Shown here in pieces: positions 1 through 7,967 of a stretch of DNA of 43,762 nucleotides (positions within the stretch are counted from its first letter, which is position 1; each line of letters begins with the position of its first letter). Source of the stretch: Candidatus Blastococcus massiliensis AP3 (lineage in GTDB: Bacteria > Actinomycetota > Actinomycetes > Mycobacteriales > Geodermatophilaceae); assembly GCF_000582785.1 (NCBI RefSeq), contig NZ_HG931175.1:251856-295617 (forward strand). The letters are read 5' to 3'. Below the pieces are notes generated by a model that searched no databases, was not told the DNA's origin, and saw only the letters and a list, made by a program, of their open reading frames with translations. Made by a program: the position numbers and the translations under genes.

Positions 1-2341
1 GAGTCTGGCGGCCTTCGAAGGGAGGCATCAAACTGACCAAGTCGGAGCCGTGGGCCATGATCTGAGTGACGAGATCGGCCCGGCTCAGGTCGCTGTAGCG
101 TCTCCGCGCCTGCGCTGGTGGCAGTGCGACGCTGGCCTCCGCTGCCACAGGCATGGCGGTGCCACGTGCGCGCACCCTTCCGCTGCCGGTCAAGACGATG
201 ACTTGGTCGTCGTCGGCAGGGATGGATACTTCGACGCTGAAGTCGGCCCACCGCAGCTCCCGCCGCTCGACCCGCACGCGGAGGAACTCCTGCAGCCCGC
301 CGGCGTACAGCGCATCGACGAGCGTGGGGCCGCGCAGCCGGTCGAGGGCGGCCAAGAAGCCGTCCAACTCTCTCGTGGTGAGTTCTCCATGCTGACGGGC
401 GAGGCCGCCGCCGAGGCTCGAGTCCACGGCAGATGCCCTGCGCGACGTCTCGATCAGGGATATACGCGCTCGTACGGCCTCGATTTCTGTTTCGGCCAAA
501 GTCAGCCGTTCCCGGATGCGCGCGAGATAGTCGACAGGGTCACCAATGGCTGGCTGATTCAGCATGTCGAATGCGAGGTCTCTCGCCTGCTCTGCCGCAG
601 CGAGAGCGGTCTGCTCGCGCACCAATGGGTCCGGAGTCGGCATTCGCCGCCGGAAGATGGGCCTCAGGACTGCATAGTCTTCGTCCTCCTGTCGCCGCGG
701 AGACACATTCTGGGTCAGGACCTGGCTGACGACGTCAGCCACTGCCCGGTGCAGTTCGTCGGCCCTGACGGTGGCGCACTTATCCCCCAAGATTCGAGTG
801 CCGTCGCGCCATACCAATGAGCCTTCAGCCGCGGCTTGTCGACGCAACTGATAGGTGTGTTTCGGCTGGCCCGCCTCTCGAGTTTTTCCAGACATGAGCC
901 GGTACTCGAATGGCCCCTCCCGATAGGTGCCGACGGATCCGAGGAAGGGAAGGGTTCCCCGGCTCTGGGCCTCTCGGATGACCACCCCCCGGCTCTCGGC
1001 TTCTACCGTCCAATGGTCGAGTGCTGCCTGCGCTCGAGAGAAGTCCTGGTCTGACGCGAACGGCTCCGGCGGTCGAGGAAGGTCGACTCGCATCGATGCC
1101 ACGGTCTTGCCAGAGGCCTCTCGCCAATAGCGGATGCCGGCTACGGATACATGGGCGCTGTCGGGCAGCGTCATCTCCCACTCGAACACGGACTCTCGCC
1201 AGGCAATGAGCCACCTGCGCAGCCGATGGACGTCAAGGCTTCGAGCAGCGGCGAAGAGGCGCTCGCCGGACTCTGTCACGTAGCGAGGCTGTGGAGCCTG
1301 GGCAGGCGTCAGACCGAATGCACGGAGCTGCGCCTCGACGGCTGCTGGGTCCCAGGTCCACTGCTTGACCGGGCTGGTCCTCGGCGAGACGAGCCTCGAA
1401 GCGTGAAGTACCTCGCGTAGCACGTCCCTCGACTCGTGACCGATGGCGTGGACGAGTAACCGCACGAGGGGCGCTGCGGCCAAGTCGACATGCGGACGAG
1501 TAGATGTCCGGTCCCGCCGCCAGCCGGGGGGCAGGGCCGTGTAGGTGAGCGCCAAGTGGTTCTCCCGCGTCCGGGAGAACTTTCCGCCCACCTGTGCTTG
1601 CACCAGGTTGTCGCGGTCCAGAGCGGAGAACAGGCCTTGGAAATTCAACTCCAGCTGGCCTTCGGGGCTACGAGGGTCGATCTCCCGCCGGTTGTTGTCG
1701 ACGACCCTATGGACACTCGTGACAAGCGTCTGATGGATCTCGCCCATGAACTGAAAGGCGCGGATCATCCGTCGGCTCGAGGCAAGGTGGAGATAGTGAG
1801 GCTGGTGCAGGGTCACCAACGCCTTGAACACGTCGGTGAACCAGTTGCTCGTGGCGGTGTCCGTTTCCTGGAAGGCCTCCGGCCGGAAGGGAGCTACCTC
1901 GGCACGCCGTTCCTCGCTACTCAGGGGCGCGTCCCGGAGCGTTCCGGGGAGCGCGTCAGCGCCGTACGTGATCACACGGCGCCGCCCTCGTCGCGCCTTG
2001 CCGGTCACGGTCGCCGATGCGAGAAACACCGCGACGAAGACGTCCTGGTCGCCAGGCTGCCGGTCCCGCTGCACCCACAGCGTCGTGAGGGTCGCACCGT
2101 GTGGTCCCTGATAGACCGACGCTCCGTGAGTGGACGGATCCAGGACCAGCTCTTTGCCGATCCGCTGCAGGCGATCGCGTGCCCAGTCGGGCAATGAGGC
2201 GTAGGTCTGGCTCAACTGGTGTCCGACGTCCTCGGCCCCGCTGACGTTACTGAGGCGCGCGCACGCCATTCGTCGGCGATCGCTGGTGCGGTGACCGAAA
2301 CTGGCTTCCGCGATCTCGCGGGGGCTCAAGGACCTACTCAT
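1..2341 (-). CDS. Large protein of uncertain family with weak serine-recombinase resemblance, cut by the left edge
   Basis: An open frame of at least 780 codons runs without a stop from an ATG at 2341 off the left edge. The start has a good ribosome site (GAGG, 8 nt upstream); an in-frame ATG at 2365 is an alternative. I do not recognise the family firmly. Residues 222-245 (DPRSPEGQLELNFQGLF followed by ALDRDNL) and the later PPGW resemble the catalytic-domain end helix and first linker of large serine recombinases. An ARLS near residue 28 could be the nucleophile motif, but it lies about 190 residues from that helix, much further than usual. A charged, probably coiled-coil stretch rich in Glu and Arg follows near residue 600. 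The ATG overlaps the stop of the preceding small ORF (ATGAGTAG), so it is probably translated with the upstream endonuclease gene. Codon use is less G/C-biased than in the rest of the window, which suggests mobile origin. Confidence 0.5.
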   Translation of the reverse strand, partial: MSRSLSPREIAEASFGHRTSDRRRMACARLSNVSGAEDVGHQLSQTYASLPDWARDRLQRIGKELVLDPSTHGASVYQGPHGATLTTLWVQRDRQPGDQDVFVAVFLASATVTGKARRGRRRVITYGADALPGTLRDAPLSSEERRAEVAPFRPEAFQETDTATSNWFTDVFKALVTLHQPHYLHLASSRRMIRAFQFMGEIHQTLVTSVHRVVDNNRREIDPRSPEGQLELNFQGLFSALDRDNLVQAQVGGKFSRTRENHLALTYTALPPGWRRDRTSTRPHVDLAAAPLVRLLVHAIGHESRDVLREVLHASRLVSPRTSPVKQWTWDPAAVEAQLRAFGLTPAQAPQPRYVTESGERLFAAARSLDVHRLRRWLIAWRESVFEWEMTLPDSAHVSVAGIRYWREASGKTVASMRVDLPRPPEPFASDQDFSRAQAALDHWTVEAESRGVVIREAQSRGTLPFLGSVGTYREGPFEYRLMSGKTREAGQPKHTYQLRRQAAAEGSLVWRDGTRILGDKCATVRADELHRAVADVVSQVLTQNVSPRRQEDEDYAVLRPIFRRRMPTPDPLVREQTALAAAEQARDLAFDMLNQPAIGDPVDYLARIRERLTLAETEIEAVRARISLIETSRRASAVDSSLGGGLARQHGELTTRELDGFLAALDRLRGPTLVDALYAGGLQEFLRVRVERRELRWADFSVEVSIPADDDQVIVLTGSGRVRARGTAMPVAAEASVALPPAQARRRYSDLSRADLVTQIMAHGSDLVSLMPPFEGRQT

Positions 2342-2618
2342 CACTACTGCCTCGTTCGACTTCATTGGTGGCCTGCTGTGGTGTATGCCGTGTGGCGATC
2401 GGCAGGTCTAGACCGTCACTGGACGGGCTAGAGGAATTTTCTTCAACGCTCCTGGCCGAGCCGCGCCGTCGGTCACGCTCGCCGTCCCACACGACATCCA
2501 CCGATCGCATGCAAGCGACCCATCCCGAAAGGACTGCGCTGCGCCGAATCCCCTTTGTTGCCGCGGATGTGAGGGGGGCCTCGTCGGCAGACCTGCCGGT
2601 CGTTCGTTCGTCAGGCAT
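2334..2618 (-). CDS. Small hypothetical protein (94 aa) between endonuclease and large gene
   Basis: A 94-codon frame starts at an ATG that overlaps the stop of the endonuclease VII-like gene by 8 nt. It ends in a TAG that overlaps the start of the large downstream gene by 8 nt. This double coupling is the main argument that it is translated. The product is polar and Ser/Glu/Arg-rich, with no membrane segment, cysteine pair or motif that I recognise. A longer version starting at 2660 is possible but would overlap the upstream gene further. It could also be a chance frame that fills the 270-bp gap. Confidence 0.35.
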   Translation of the reverse strand: MPDERTTGRSADEAPLTSAATKGIRRSAVLSGWVACMRSVDVVWDGERDRRRGSARSVEENSSSPSSDGLDLPIATRHTPQQATNEVERGSSDE

Positions 2619-3495
2619 CGCTGTTCCAGAAAAACTCGGCGTCGGTTCTGGCTCCCGCACGTGCCATCAGGCGGCGGTACTCATCCCCCGCCCAAGAGGT
2701 CATGTACGCGTGTGTCAAACCCCGAGTGGCTGGTAGCGACTGGGCCGGCGGATGCGCCCGATAGCGCCTGATCAAGCGGACCAGTCCCCGCCGACCCGCC
2801 CCTCCCCCTTTGCCCTCGATGCAGTTGCAGGACTGGCAGAGCAACCCCCGCACCAACCCGTCGGCGTCGTGCACGTGGTCGAGGCGAATGGCGCGTCCGC
2901 GATATGGGGTGTGCGGGTTGAGCGCGGGGTCGTTCAGCGCACAAGCGCCACCCTGGTACACCCAGAGGGCCTGAGCCGCGTTCCGGAAGCGGTTCCAGTC
3001 ACGCTCGACGAGCGCCTGCTTGTCCGCCTCCGAGACAGCGAGGTCTCCGGCAGGGATGGGTCCCAGGGATAGGCGCAGCCGTAGGAGTGGAGGTGCCTGC
3101 TCCACCGGGCTAGGGCTCAGCAGCGGGTCCGAGCGAAGCGAGCATCCGTGGCACACAAGGCCAGCAATCCGTGTGCGGTGCCGGTCCCACTTGATCCGTG
3201 CGCTGATCGGAACCTCGTTGCCGCATCGGGCGCAACGGCCGTGCTGCAAGCGGTGCAGCTCATGACGGGGCAGGGACGATTCTGCGTGCAGTGGAAAGAG
3301 CGTCAGCTGCAACGGTTCCGTTGCGTTTCTCCGCATGCGGGCGACCGCCGGGCCTCGAGCCCGAGAACGGCGAGGCGCCGCTGGAGGCTGCCCTCCCACG
3401 TCGGGCGCCTGAGAAGTTCCGGCGTCTTGCGGGTTGGGGCTTGATGCTGGCTGCGCGGGGGCCTGCCCCGTGTCGTCGCCGTGGAGTTCGTTCAC
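2611..3495 (-). CDS. Recombination endonuclease VII-type HNH nuclease
   Basis: This predicted 294-aa zinc-dependent His-Me finger nuclease would cut branched or double-stranded DNA in the cytoplasm. The C-terminal half carries the endonuclease VII signature: a DHVHD element at residues 206-210, then GLVRGLLC and CQSCN (Cys220, Cys223), the usual DH...G.vRGlLC..CN pattern. A second zinc knuckle lies upstream (CARCG at 88-92, CHGC at 115-118). The first 60 residues are Pro/Ala/Arg-rich and probably disordered. The predicted start is a GTG with a weak ribosome site; an internal ATG at residue 54 is possible. Such genes are typical of phages and mobile elements. It heads a tightly coupled row with the small ORF and the large gene downstream, which supports an accessory island. 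Confidence 0.8.
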   Translation of the reverse strand: MNELHGDDTGQAPAQPASSPNPQDAGTSQAPDVGGQPPAAPRRSRARGPAVARMRRNATEPLQLTLFPLHAESSLPRHELHRLQHGRCARCGNEVPISARIKWDRHRTRIAGLVCHGCSLRSDPLLSPSPVEQAPPLLRLRLSLGPIPAGDLAVSEADKQALVERDWNRFRNAAQALWVYQGGACALNDPALNPHTPYRGRAIRLDHVHDADGLVRGLLCQSCNCIEGKGGGAGRRGLVRLIRRYRAHPPAQSLPATRGLTHAYMTSWAGDEYRRLMARAGARTDAEFFWNSDA

Positions 3496-3869
3496 GCCCT
3501 GGACGGTGGATGCTCGGTCCGACAGGTGCCCTGGACGGGTGGCGACGAGCGGCCTCGCTCCGACCTACAGGCCGGAGCGAGGCGTCCAGACCCGCCGCCG
3601 GGTGTGGACGACCCTCGGGGCCGCCACTGACTGCCCAGAGAGCCCGACGAGCCCCAGCGTGCTGTCATCGCGCTGGGACGGGACGTGCCGTCGGTCATCC
3701 GGCGCGTCCACCGCGGAACCTATCGCCGCCTAGCGACAAGTTGCGCACGGGTGAAGTGGCCGACCTCTGAGGGTGGCGACCCGTGCCCGGCCGGAAGGCT
3801 GCCGGTGGGCGCGGGCCGTGAAGCTGCAATCCGCCGTGCAACCGGAGCCGCCGTTGACTGCGGCTCGCG
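3496..3869. other. Gene-free gap of 374 bp
   Basis: No convincing frame on either strand; the open frames here are short, of poor composition and without ribosome sites. The only structure seen is the hairpin at 3552-3583. The gap separates the HEPN-like gene from the endonuclease operon, so the operon promoter should lie here on the minus strand; no clear -35/-10 pair was recognised. Confidence 0.5.
3552..3583 (-). terminator. Perfect 11-bp inverted repeat, possible terminator of the HEPN-like gene
   Basis: GCCTCGCTCCG and its exact reverse complement are separated by 10 nt. There is no T-run on either side, but actinobacterial hairpin terminators often lack one. Its place between the stop of the HEPN-like gene and the next minus-strand gene fits termination; a protein-binding palindrome is the alternative. 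Confidence 0.4.
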
Positions 3870-4457
3870 TCACAGCCGTCGTTGGAGTCGGTCGAGCAGC
3901 TCATCCACGGTGTCCACCGGATGTCCGCCCTGCACGACAGGTACGTAGTGCCAGAGCAGCTGCGTGAGGTCACTGATCAGCACGAGGCAGTGACCGACTT
4001 GCAAGCGGCACCTCTCGACGTACAACTGATCACTGGCCTCCGAGCGGATGGAGTCCAACGGCAGTTCCGGGTTGGTGCGCACCCACCCCGCCCATCCGCT
4101 CGAGAGCTCACCCGGCTCGACGTCGATCCAGTAGTCGTGCACTACGCGATTCCGAAGGCGCGTGGCCTCAACCACCAACTCCAAGACGCCGGCAGCTGCC
4201 TCCTTCACCGTGGCCGGAACTGGAAGCCGGCGGATGCTTGTCCCGCATCTCCTGACCAGGTTGGCGAGCCCCCGTGGCGGCTGTTGCGTGTCTCCCCCAT
4301 AGCCGAGCGCCGCAAGCGAACCCCACAACCCGCGCAGCGTCAGCTCCATCGCCACGTGCGTCTGCGCGACCGCGCCGATGCTGTAAAGCATGTAGTCGTA
4401 ACGGCTGAGAGCCGTGGGCTCGGCCGCGGCCCCAGACGTGTCCACGGAACGCATCAT
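3870..4457 (-). CDS. HEPN-like domain protein (possible RNase or toxin)
   Basis: A 195-aa, mainly helical protein. Residues 102-107 read RNRVVH, the R-polar-x3-H motif of HEPN ribonucleases, set in a helix (LVVEATRLRNRVVHDYW) as in Abi, toxin and CRISPR-linked HEPN proteins. An N-terminal helical bundle (about 20-55) and a C-terminal Leu/Val-rich helix (about 150-175) complete the picture. The start is taken at the ATG at 4457 because the sequence before it is low-complexity; no good ribosome site is visible, and an ATG at 4520 is possible. No MNT-type or other antitoxin partner was found beside it, so it is either a solitary HEPN protein or one whose partner is elsewhere. The assignment rests on the motif and helix pattern only. 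Confidence 0.6.
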   Translation of the reverse strand: MMRSVDTSGAAAEPTALSRYDYMLYSIGAVAQTHVAMELTLRGLWGSLAALGYGGDTQQPPRGLANLVRRCGTSIRRLPVPATVKEAAAGVLELVVEATRLRNRVVHDYWIDVEPGELSSGWAGWVRTNPELPLDSIRSEASDQLYVERCRLQVGHCLVLISDLTQLLWHYVPVVQGGHPVDTVDELLDRLQRRL

Positions 4458-4840
4458 GCCGACCAAGGCGTGGAAGCGACCGGGTCTCAGGCGACTCGGC
4501 ACCGGGTGCCTCACCTGCATTCGACGACAACGCCGACAAGAGTTCCCCGTCGTTTTCCGGGCAACTGAACCTATGGCAGGTGTGATCAACGCGTTTGCCC
4601 CTGTTGAGCCCTGGGACTCCGGGGCTGCGCAGATGTCGGCCCACAACCGACCGCAACGCCGCGTCGCGCGCCTCCCACGGACGCGCCCCAGCGACTTCTA
4701 CTATCCGCCCTAGTGGATGTGGCCGGCAGGAGCCCAGTCGCGACGATGCAGGACGGAGTTTGACCTGCGCATCGATCGGTTGACGAGAGCCACGTGGCAC
4801 GGGGCGTCACAGCCCCCGGCGGAGCGGAGTGGGCAACTCG
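4458..4840. other. Gene-free gap of 383 bp between divergent genes
   Basis: It lies between the divergently transcribed HEPN-like and NlpC/P60 genes and should contain both promoters. No reliable coding frame, tRNA or direct-repeat attachment site was seen. It marks the change from less biased codon use (left) to strongly G/C-biased genes (right), so it is a plausible island border, but no att-like repeat supports this. Confidence 0.4.
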
Positions 4841-5410
4841 ATGGACGGGCTCGCGCAGGTTCAAGCACGCATTGCTTCGATCCAGGCGCAGTTTCAGGCA
4901 CCGGTGCGGGTCTCCGGGCGAGCGCCGTCGGACTGGGCCTCGGTGGCTGCCAGTGCCGGCCTGACCGGGGGGACGACGGACCCGTCCGCCGCCGAAGCCC
5001 CGGCAATCTCCAGCATGGGGCTCGATCTCACGGGAGCCGGCGGGGCCGTCGTGGCGAAGGCTGAGCAGTACCTGGGAGTGCCCTACCTGTGGGGCGGTAC
5101 GGACCCCGCAAAGGGCCTCGACTGCTCCGGGTTTACGCAGCTGGTCTACAAGAGCCAGGGCGTCGACCTGCCTCGTGTCTCCTCGCAGCAGGCGACCGCG
5201 GGGCAGCCCGTCGCCTCTCTCCACGACGCCAGGCCGGGCGACCTCCTGTTCTTCGACTACTCACCCAGCCGCCCAGGGATTGACCACGTGGGCATCTACG
5301 TCGGAAACGGCCAGATGATCGCAGCCCCGCAGCCCGGAGAGGTCGTGAAGATGCAGTCGGCGGGCCAGCCCACAGCCATCCGACGAGTGCTGCCCGAGGG
5401 AGCCGCCTAA
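4841..5410 (+). CDS. NlpC/P60 (C40) peptidoglycan endopeptidase without signal peptide
   Basis: A 189-aa putative gamma-D-glutamyl-diamino acid endopeptidase. The C40 domain covers the C-terminal 115 residues: YLWGGTDP, then the nucleophile in LDCSGF, and the His in IDHVGIYVG. The usual third polar residue falls in MIAAPQPGE, where Gln replaces the more common His. The N-terminus (MDGLAQVQARIASIQAQF) resembles actinobacterial C40 proteins found beside flagellar genes, but no flagellar gene is in the window. There is no Sec signal peptide, so export would need another route. The ATG at 4841 has a GGAG 11 nt upstream; a GTG at 4829 in the same frame is an alternative that adds four residues. 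It converges with the copper operon, 37 bp away. Confidence 0.85.
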   Translation: MDGLAQVQARIASIQAQFQAPVRVSGRAPSDWASVAASAGLTGGTTDPSAAEAPAISSMGLDLTGAGGAVVAKAEQYLGVPYLWGGTDPAKGLDCSGFTQLVYKSQGVDLPRVSSQQATAGQPVASLHDARPGDLLFFDYSPSRPGIDHVGIYVGNGQMIAAPQPGEVVKMQSAGQPTAIRRVLPEGAA

Positions 5411-5447
5411 GCGGTGTCGGAGGACCGTGGGGACGGCGACCTGGATG

Positions 5448-7925
5448 TCAGCGGCCGCCCACTGGCTGCGGCTCGGCGCTCGAAGCCGCCCCCGTCGGTG
5501 CACCCGGAGCGGGCTCCGGTAGCCGGAGCCGCTTGAGCAGCAACGCGTTCACGGCGACGATCAAGGACGAGCCGGACATCGACAGCGCGGCGATCTCGGG
5601 GCGCAGGACGAGGCCGAACGCAGGCGCGAAGACACCGGCCGCGATGGGCAGCGCGATCGCGTTGTAGCCGATCGCCCAGGCCAGGTTCTGCCGCATCTTC
5701 CGCAGAGTGCCTCGCCCGATCCGGAGGGCAATAGGAACGTCCAGCGGGTCGGAGCGCATGAGAACCAGGTCGGCGGTTTCGATGGCCACGTCGGTGCCGG
5801 CGCCGATGGCGATCCCGATGTCGGCCTGGGCGAGGGCTGGGGCGTCGTTGACCCCGTCACCAACCATCGCGACTCTCTTGCCCTGGCGTTGCAGCTCAGC
5901 GACCTTGTCGGCCTTGTCGCCGGGCAGGACCTCGGCGATCACGGTGTCGATGCCGAGGTGCGCAGCGATCCGCTCGGCCGTCGCCTGGTTGTCGCCGGTG
6001 AGCATGACGACTTCGATGCCGGATTCGTGCAGCGCGGCCACGGCCGCTTCCGCGGTCTCGCGCGGGGCGTCAGCCAGGGCGATCACCCCGGCACCCTGGC
6101 CATCGACAGCGACGAGCACCGCGGTGCGGCCGGCGGCTGCCAACTCGTTGCGCCGCTCGGCGAGGTCTCCCAGCTCGACAGCCTCGGCGTCCATGAGTCG
6201 TCGGTTGCCGACGAGCACGCGGCGTCCGGACACGTCGGCGACCGCGCCATGCCCGGGCACGTTGCGGAAATCCGTCGCGGTCAGGCGGGGAACTCCCCGC
6301 TCCGTTGCGTGCTGCACGACGGCGCGGGCCAGCGGATGCTCCGACTCTCGCTCGACGGCGGCGGTGAGTGCGAGCATGTCCTCCTCGGACAAGCCGCGGC
6401 TGACGACGTCCGTGACCTCCGGCTGACCCTTGGTCAGCGTGCCGGTCTTGTCCATGACGACGGTGTCGATGCGCGCGGACGTCTCCAGAGCCGTGGCGTT
6501 CTTGAACAGGACGCCACGCTTCGCGCCCAGCCCTGTGCCGACCATGATCGCGGTCGGCGTGGCCAGGCCGAGCGCGTCGGGGCAGGTGATCACCACGACG
6601 GTGATCGCGAAGAGCATGGCCACCTCGATGCTCTCGCCGGCCAGCATCCAGGCCAGGAAAGTGGCGCCGCCTCCGATCAGGGCGACGAGCACCAGCCAGA
6701 ACGCTGCCCGGTCCGCCAGCCGCTGGCCGGGGGCCTTGGAGTTCTGCGCTTGCTGCACGAGGGCCACGATTTGGGACAGGGCGGTGTCGGCGCCGACCTT
6801 GGTCGCCCGGACCCGGAGCGTCCCCGTGGTGTTGATGGAGGCGCCGATGACCTCGGAGCCTGGCGTCTTGGCCACCGGGAGGCTCTCGCCGGTGACCATG
6901 GACTCGTCGACCTCGGACTCACCGTCCTCGACGGAACCGTCGACCGGAATACGGGCGCCGGGGCGCACGAGCAGCAGGTCGCCCACCTGGACTTCGGACG
7001 TGGGCACCTCGACGGCTTCACCGTCGCGTAGGACGACCGCGCGCGCCGGTGCCAGTTCGAGGAGGGTGCGGACGGCGTCGTTGGCGCCTCCCCGGGCGCG
7101 CATCTCGAACCAGTGGCCCAACAGGACGAAGGCGGTCAGGACCGTCGCGGCCTCGTAGAAGACCTCTCCCCCGCCGGTCAGCGTCACGCCGAGGCTGTAG
7201 AGCCAGCCGGTTCCCACGCCGACGGCGACCAGCACCATCATGTCGAGGGTGCGGTTCCGCAGGGCCCGGTAGGCACCGTCGAAGAAGATCCAGGCCGAGT
7301 AGAAGATCACCGGCAGCGAGAGGATGAGCGAGAAGACGTCGTCCCGCAGGCCGAACGGCGCCGCGGCTTCGAAGCCGAGCACCTCCCGGCCGATCGGCGA
7401 GTACAGCAGGATCGGGATCGAGAGCACGGCCGCCAGGAAGAAGCGGTTGCGCATGTCGCGGGTCATGTCGTCCATCGACATCCCGGCGTGATGGCCGCCA
7501 TGCCCCATCACGTCCTGCGGCGAGGCTCCAGGAGCCGCACCGTGGCCTTCGTGCCCCATCGCGGCGTGGTCGTGCGCCTCGGACGGTGGTGCTGCGTCCG
7601 TGTCGGCGTGCGTCCCGTGGCCGGCTCCCGAGGCCGCCGGCTCGGTCATCGGATCGCACATGTGCGCGGGAACCGACTGCCCGGCGCAGTGGTAGCCGCA
7701 GTCTCGGACCCAGTCGGTCAGCTCGGCGATCGTCGTCCGGTTGGGGTCATAGGTCACCGTGGCGGTCTGCGAGACGGGATTGGCCTCGACCGCCAGGACA
7801 CCCGGGCGGCGGGACAGGGCCGACTCGACGACGGTCTTCGATGATCCGCGAAGGATGCCGGAGGCCTCGATCACGGCGGTCGCACTCGCCATGCCGCGCG
7901 CATTCTGGTGTGCCGCCTTGGTCAT
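5448..7925 (-). CDS. Heavy-metal P1B-type ATPase with CPD metal motif (CopB-like)
   Basis: An 825-aa ATP-driven metal exporter of the inner membrane. All P-type ATPase signatures are present: TGES in the actuator domain (about 345), DKTGT with phospho-Asp492, the SEHPL nucleotide-binding motif, TGDN and [10 protein letters not shown]. The transmembrane metal motif is [11 protein letters not shown] (Cys448-Pro-Asp450) instead of CPC (CopA, ZntA) or CPH (CopB). The N-terminal HMA-like fold (about 18-75) has lost its CxxC (GILRGSSK). It is followed by CGYHC and a His/Met-rich tail (about 102-155) as in CopB proteins. It is the last gene of the csoR-copZ-copA operon, 42 bp after copA, with its own ribosome site (GAGGAG). 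Substrate is probably copper by context, but the changed motif leaves this open. Confidence 0.93.
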   Translation of the reverse strand: MTKAAHQNARGMASATAVIEASGILRGSSKTVVESALSRRPGVLAVEANPVSQTATVTYDPNRTTIAELTDWVRDCGYHCAGQSVPAHMCDPMTEPAASGAGHGTHADTDAAPPSEAHDHAAMGHEGHGAAPGASPQDVMGHGGHHAGMSMDDMTRDMRNRFFLAAVLSIPILLYSPIGREVLGFEAAAPFGLRDDVFSLILSLPVIFYSAWIFFDGAYRALRNRTLDMMVLVAVGVGTGWLYSLGVTLTGGGEVFYEAATVLTAFVLLGHWFEMRARGGANDAVRTLLELAPARAVVLRDGEAVEVPTSEVQVGDLLLVRPGARIPVDGSVEDGESEVDESMVTGESLPVAKTPGSEVIGASINTTGTLRVRATKVGADTALSQIVALVQQAQNSKAPGQRLADRAAFWLVLVALIGGGATFLAWMLAGESIEVAMLFAITVVVITCPDALGLATPTAIMVGTGLGAKRGVLFKNATALETSARIDTVVMDKTGTLTKGQPEVTDVVSRGLSEEDMLALTAAVERESEHPLARAVVQHATERGVPRLTATDFRNVPGHGAVADVSGRRVLVGNRRLMDAEAVELGDLAERRNELAAAGRTAVLVAVDGQGAGVIALADAPRETAEAAVAALHESGIEVVMLTGDNQATAERIAAHLGIDTVIAEVLPGDKADKVAELQRQGKRVAMVGDGVNDAPALAQADIGIAIGAGTDVAIETADLVLMRSDPLDVPIALRIGRGTLRKMRQNLAWAIGYNAIALPIAAGVFAPAFGLVLRPEIAALSMSGSSLIVAVNALLLKRLRLPEPAPGAPTGAASSAEPQPVGGR

Positions 7926-7967
7926 CGCGTTGCTCCTCGCTCGTGTGGCTGTGGAGTCAGGTGACGG

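Noticed and set aside
50-2197. Two plus-strand frames of 235-256 codons at the left edge
   Set aside because: Both are antisense to the long uninterrupted minus-strand frame, which has a ribosome site and recombinase-like segments.
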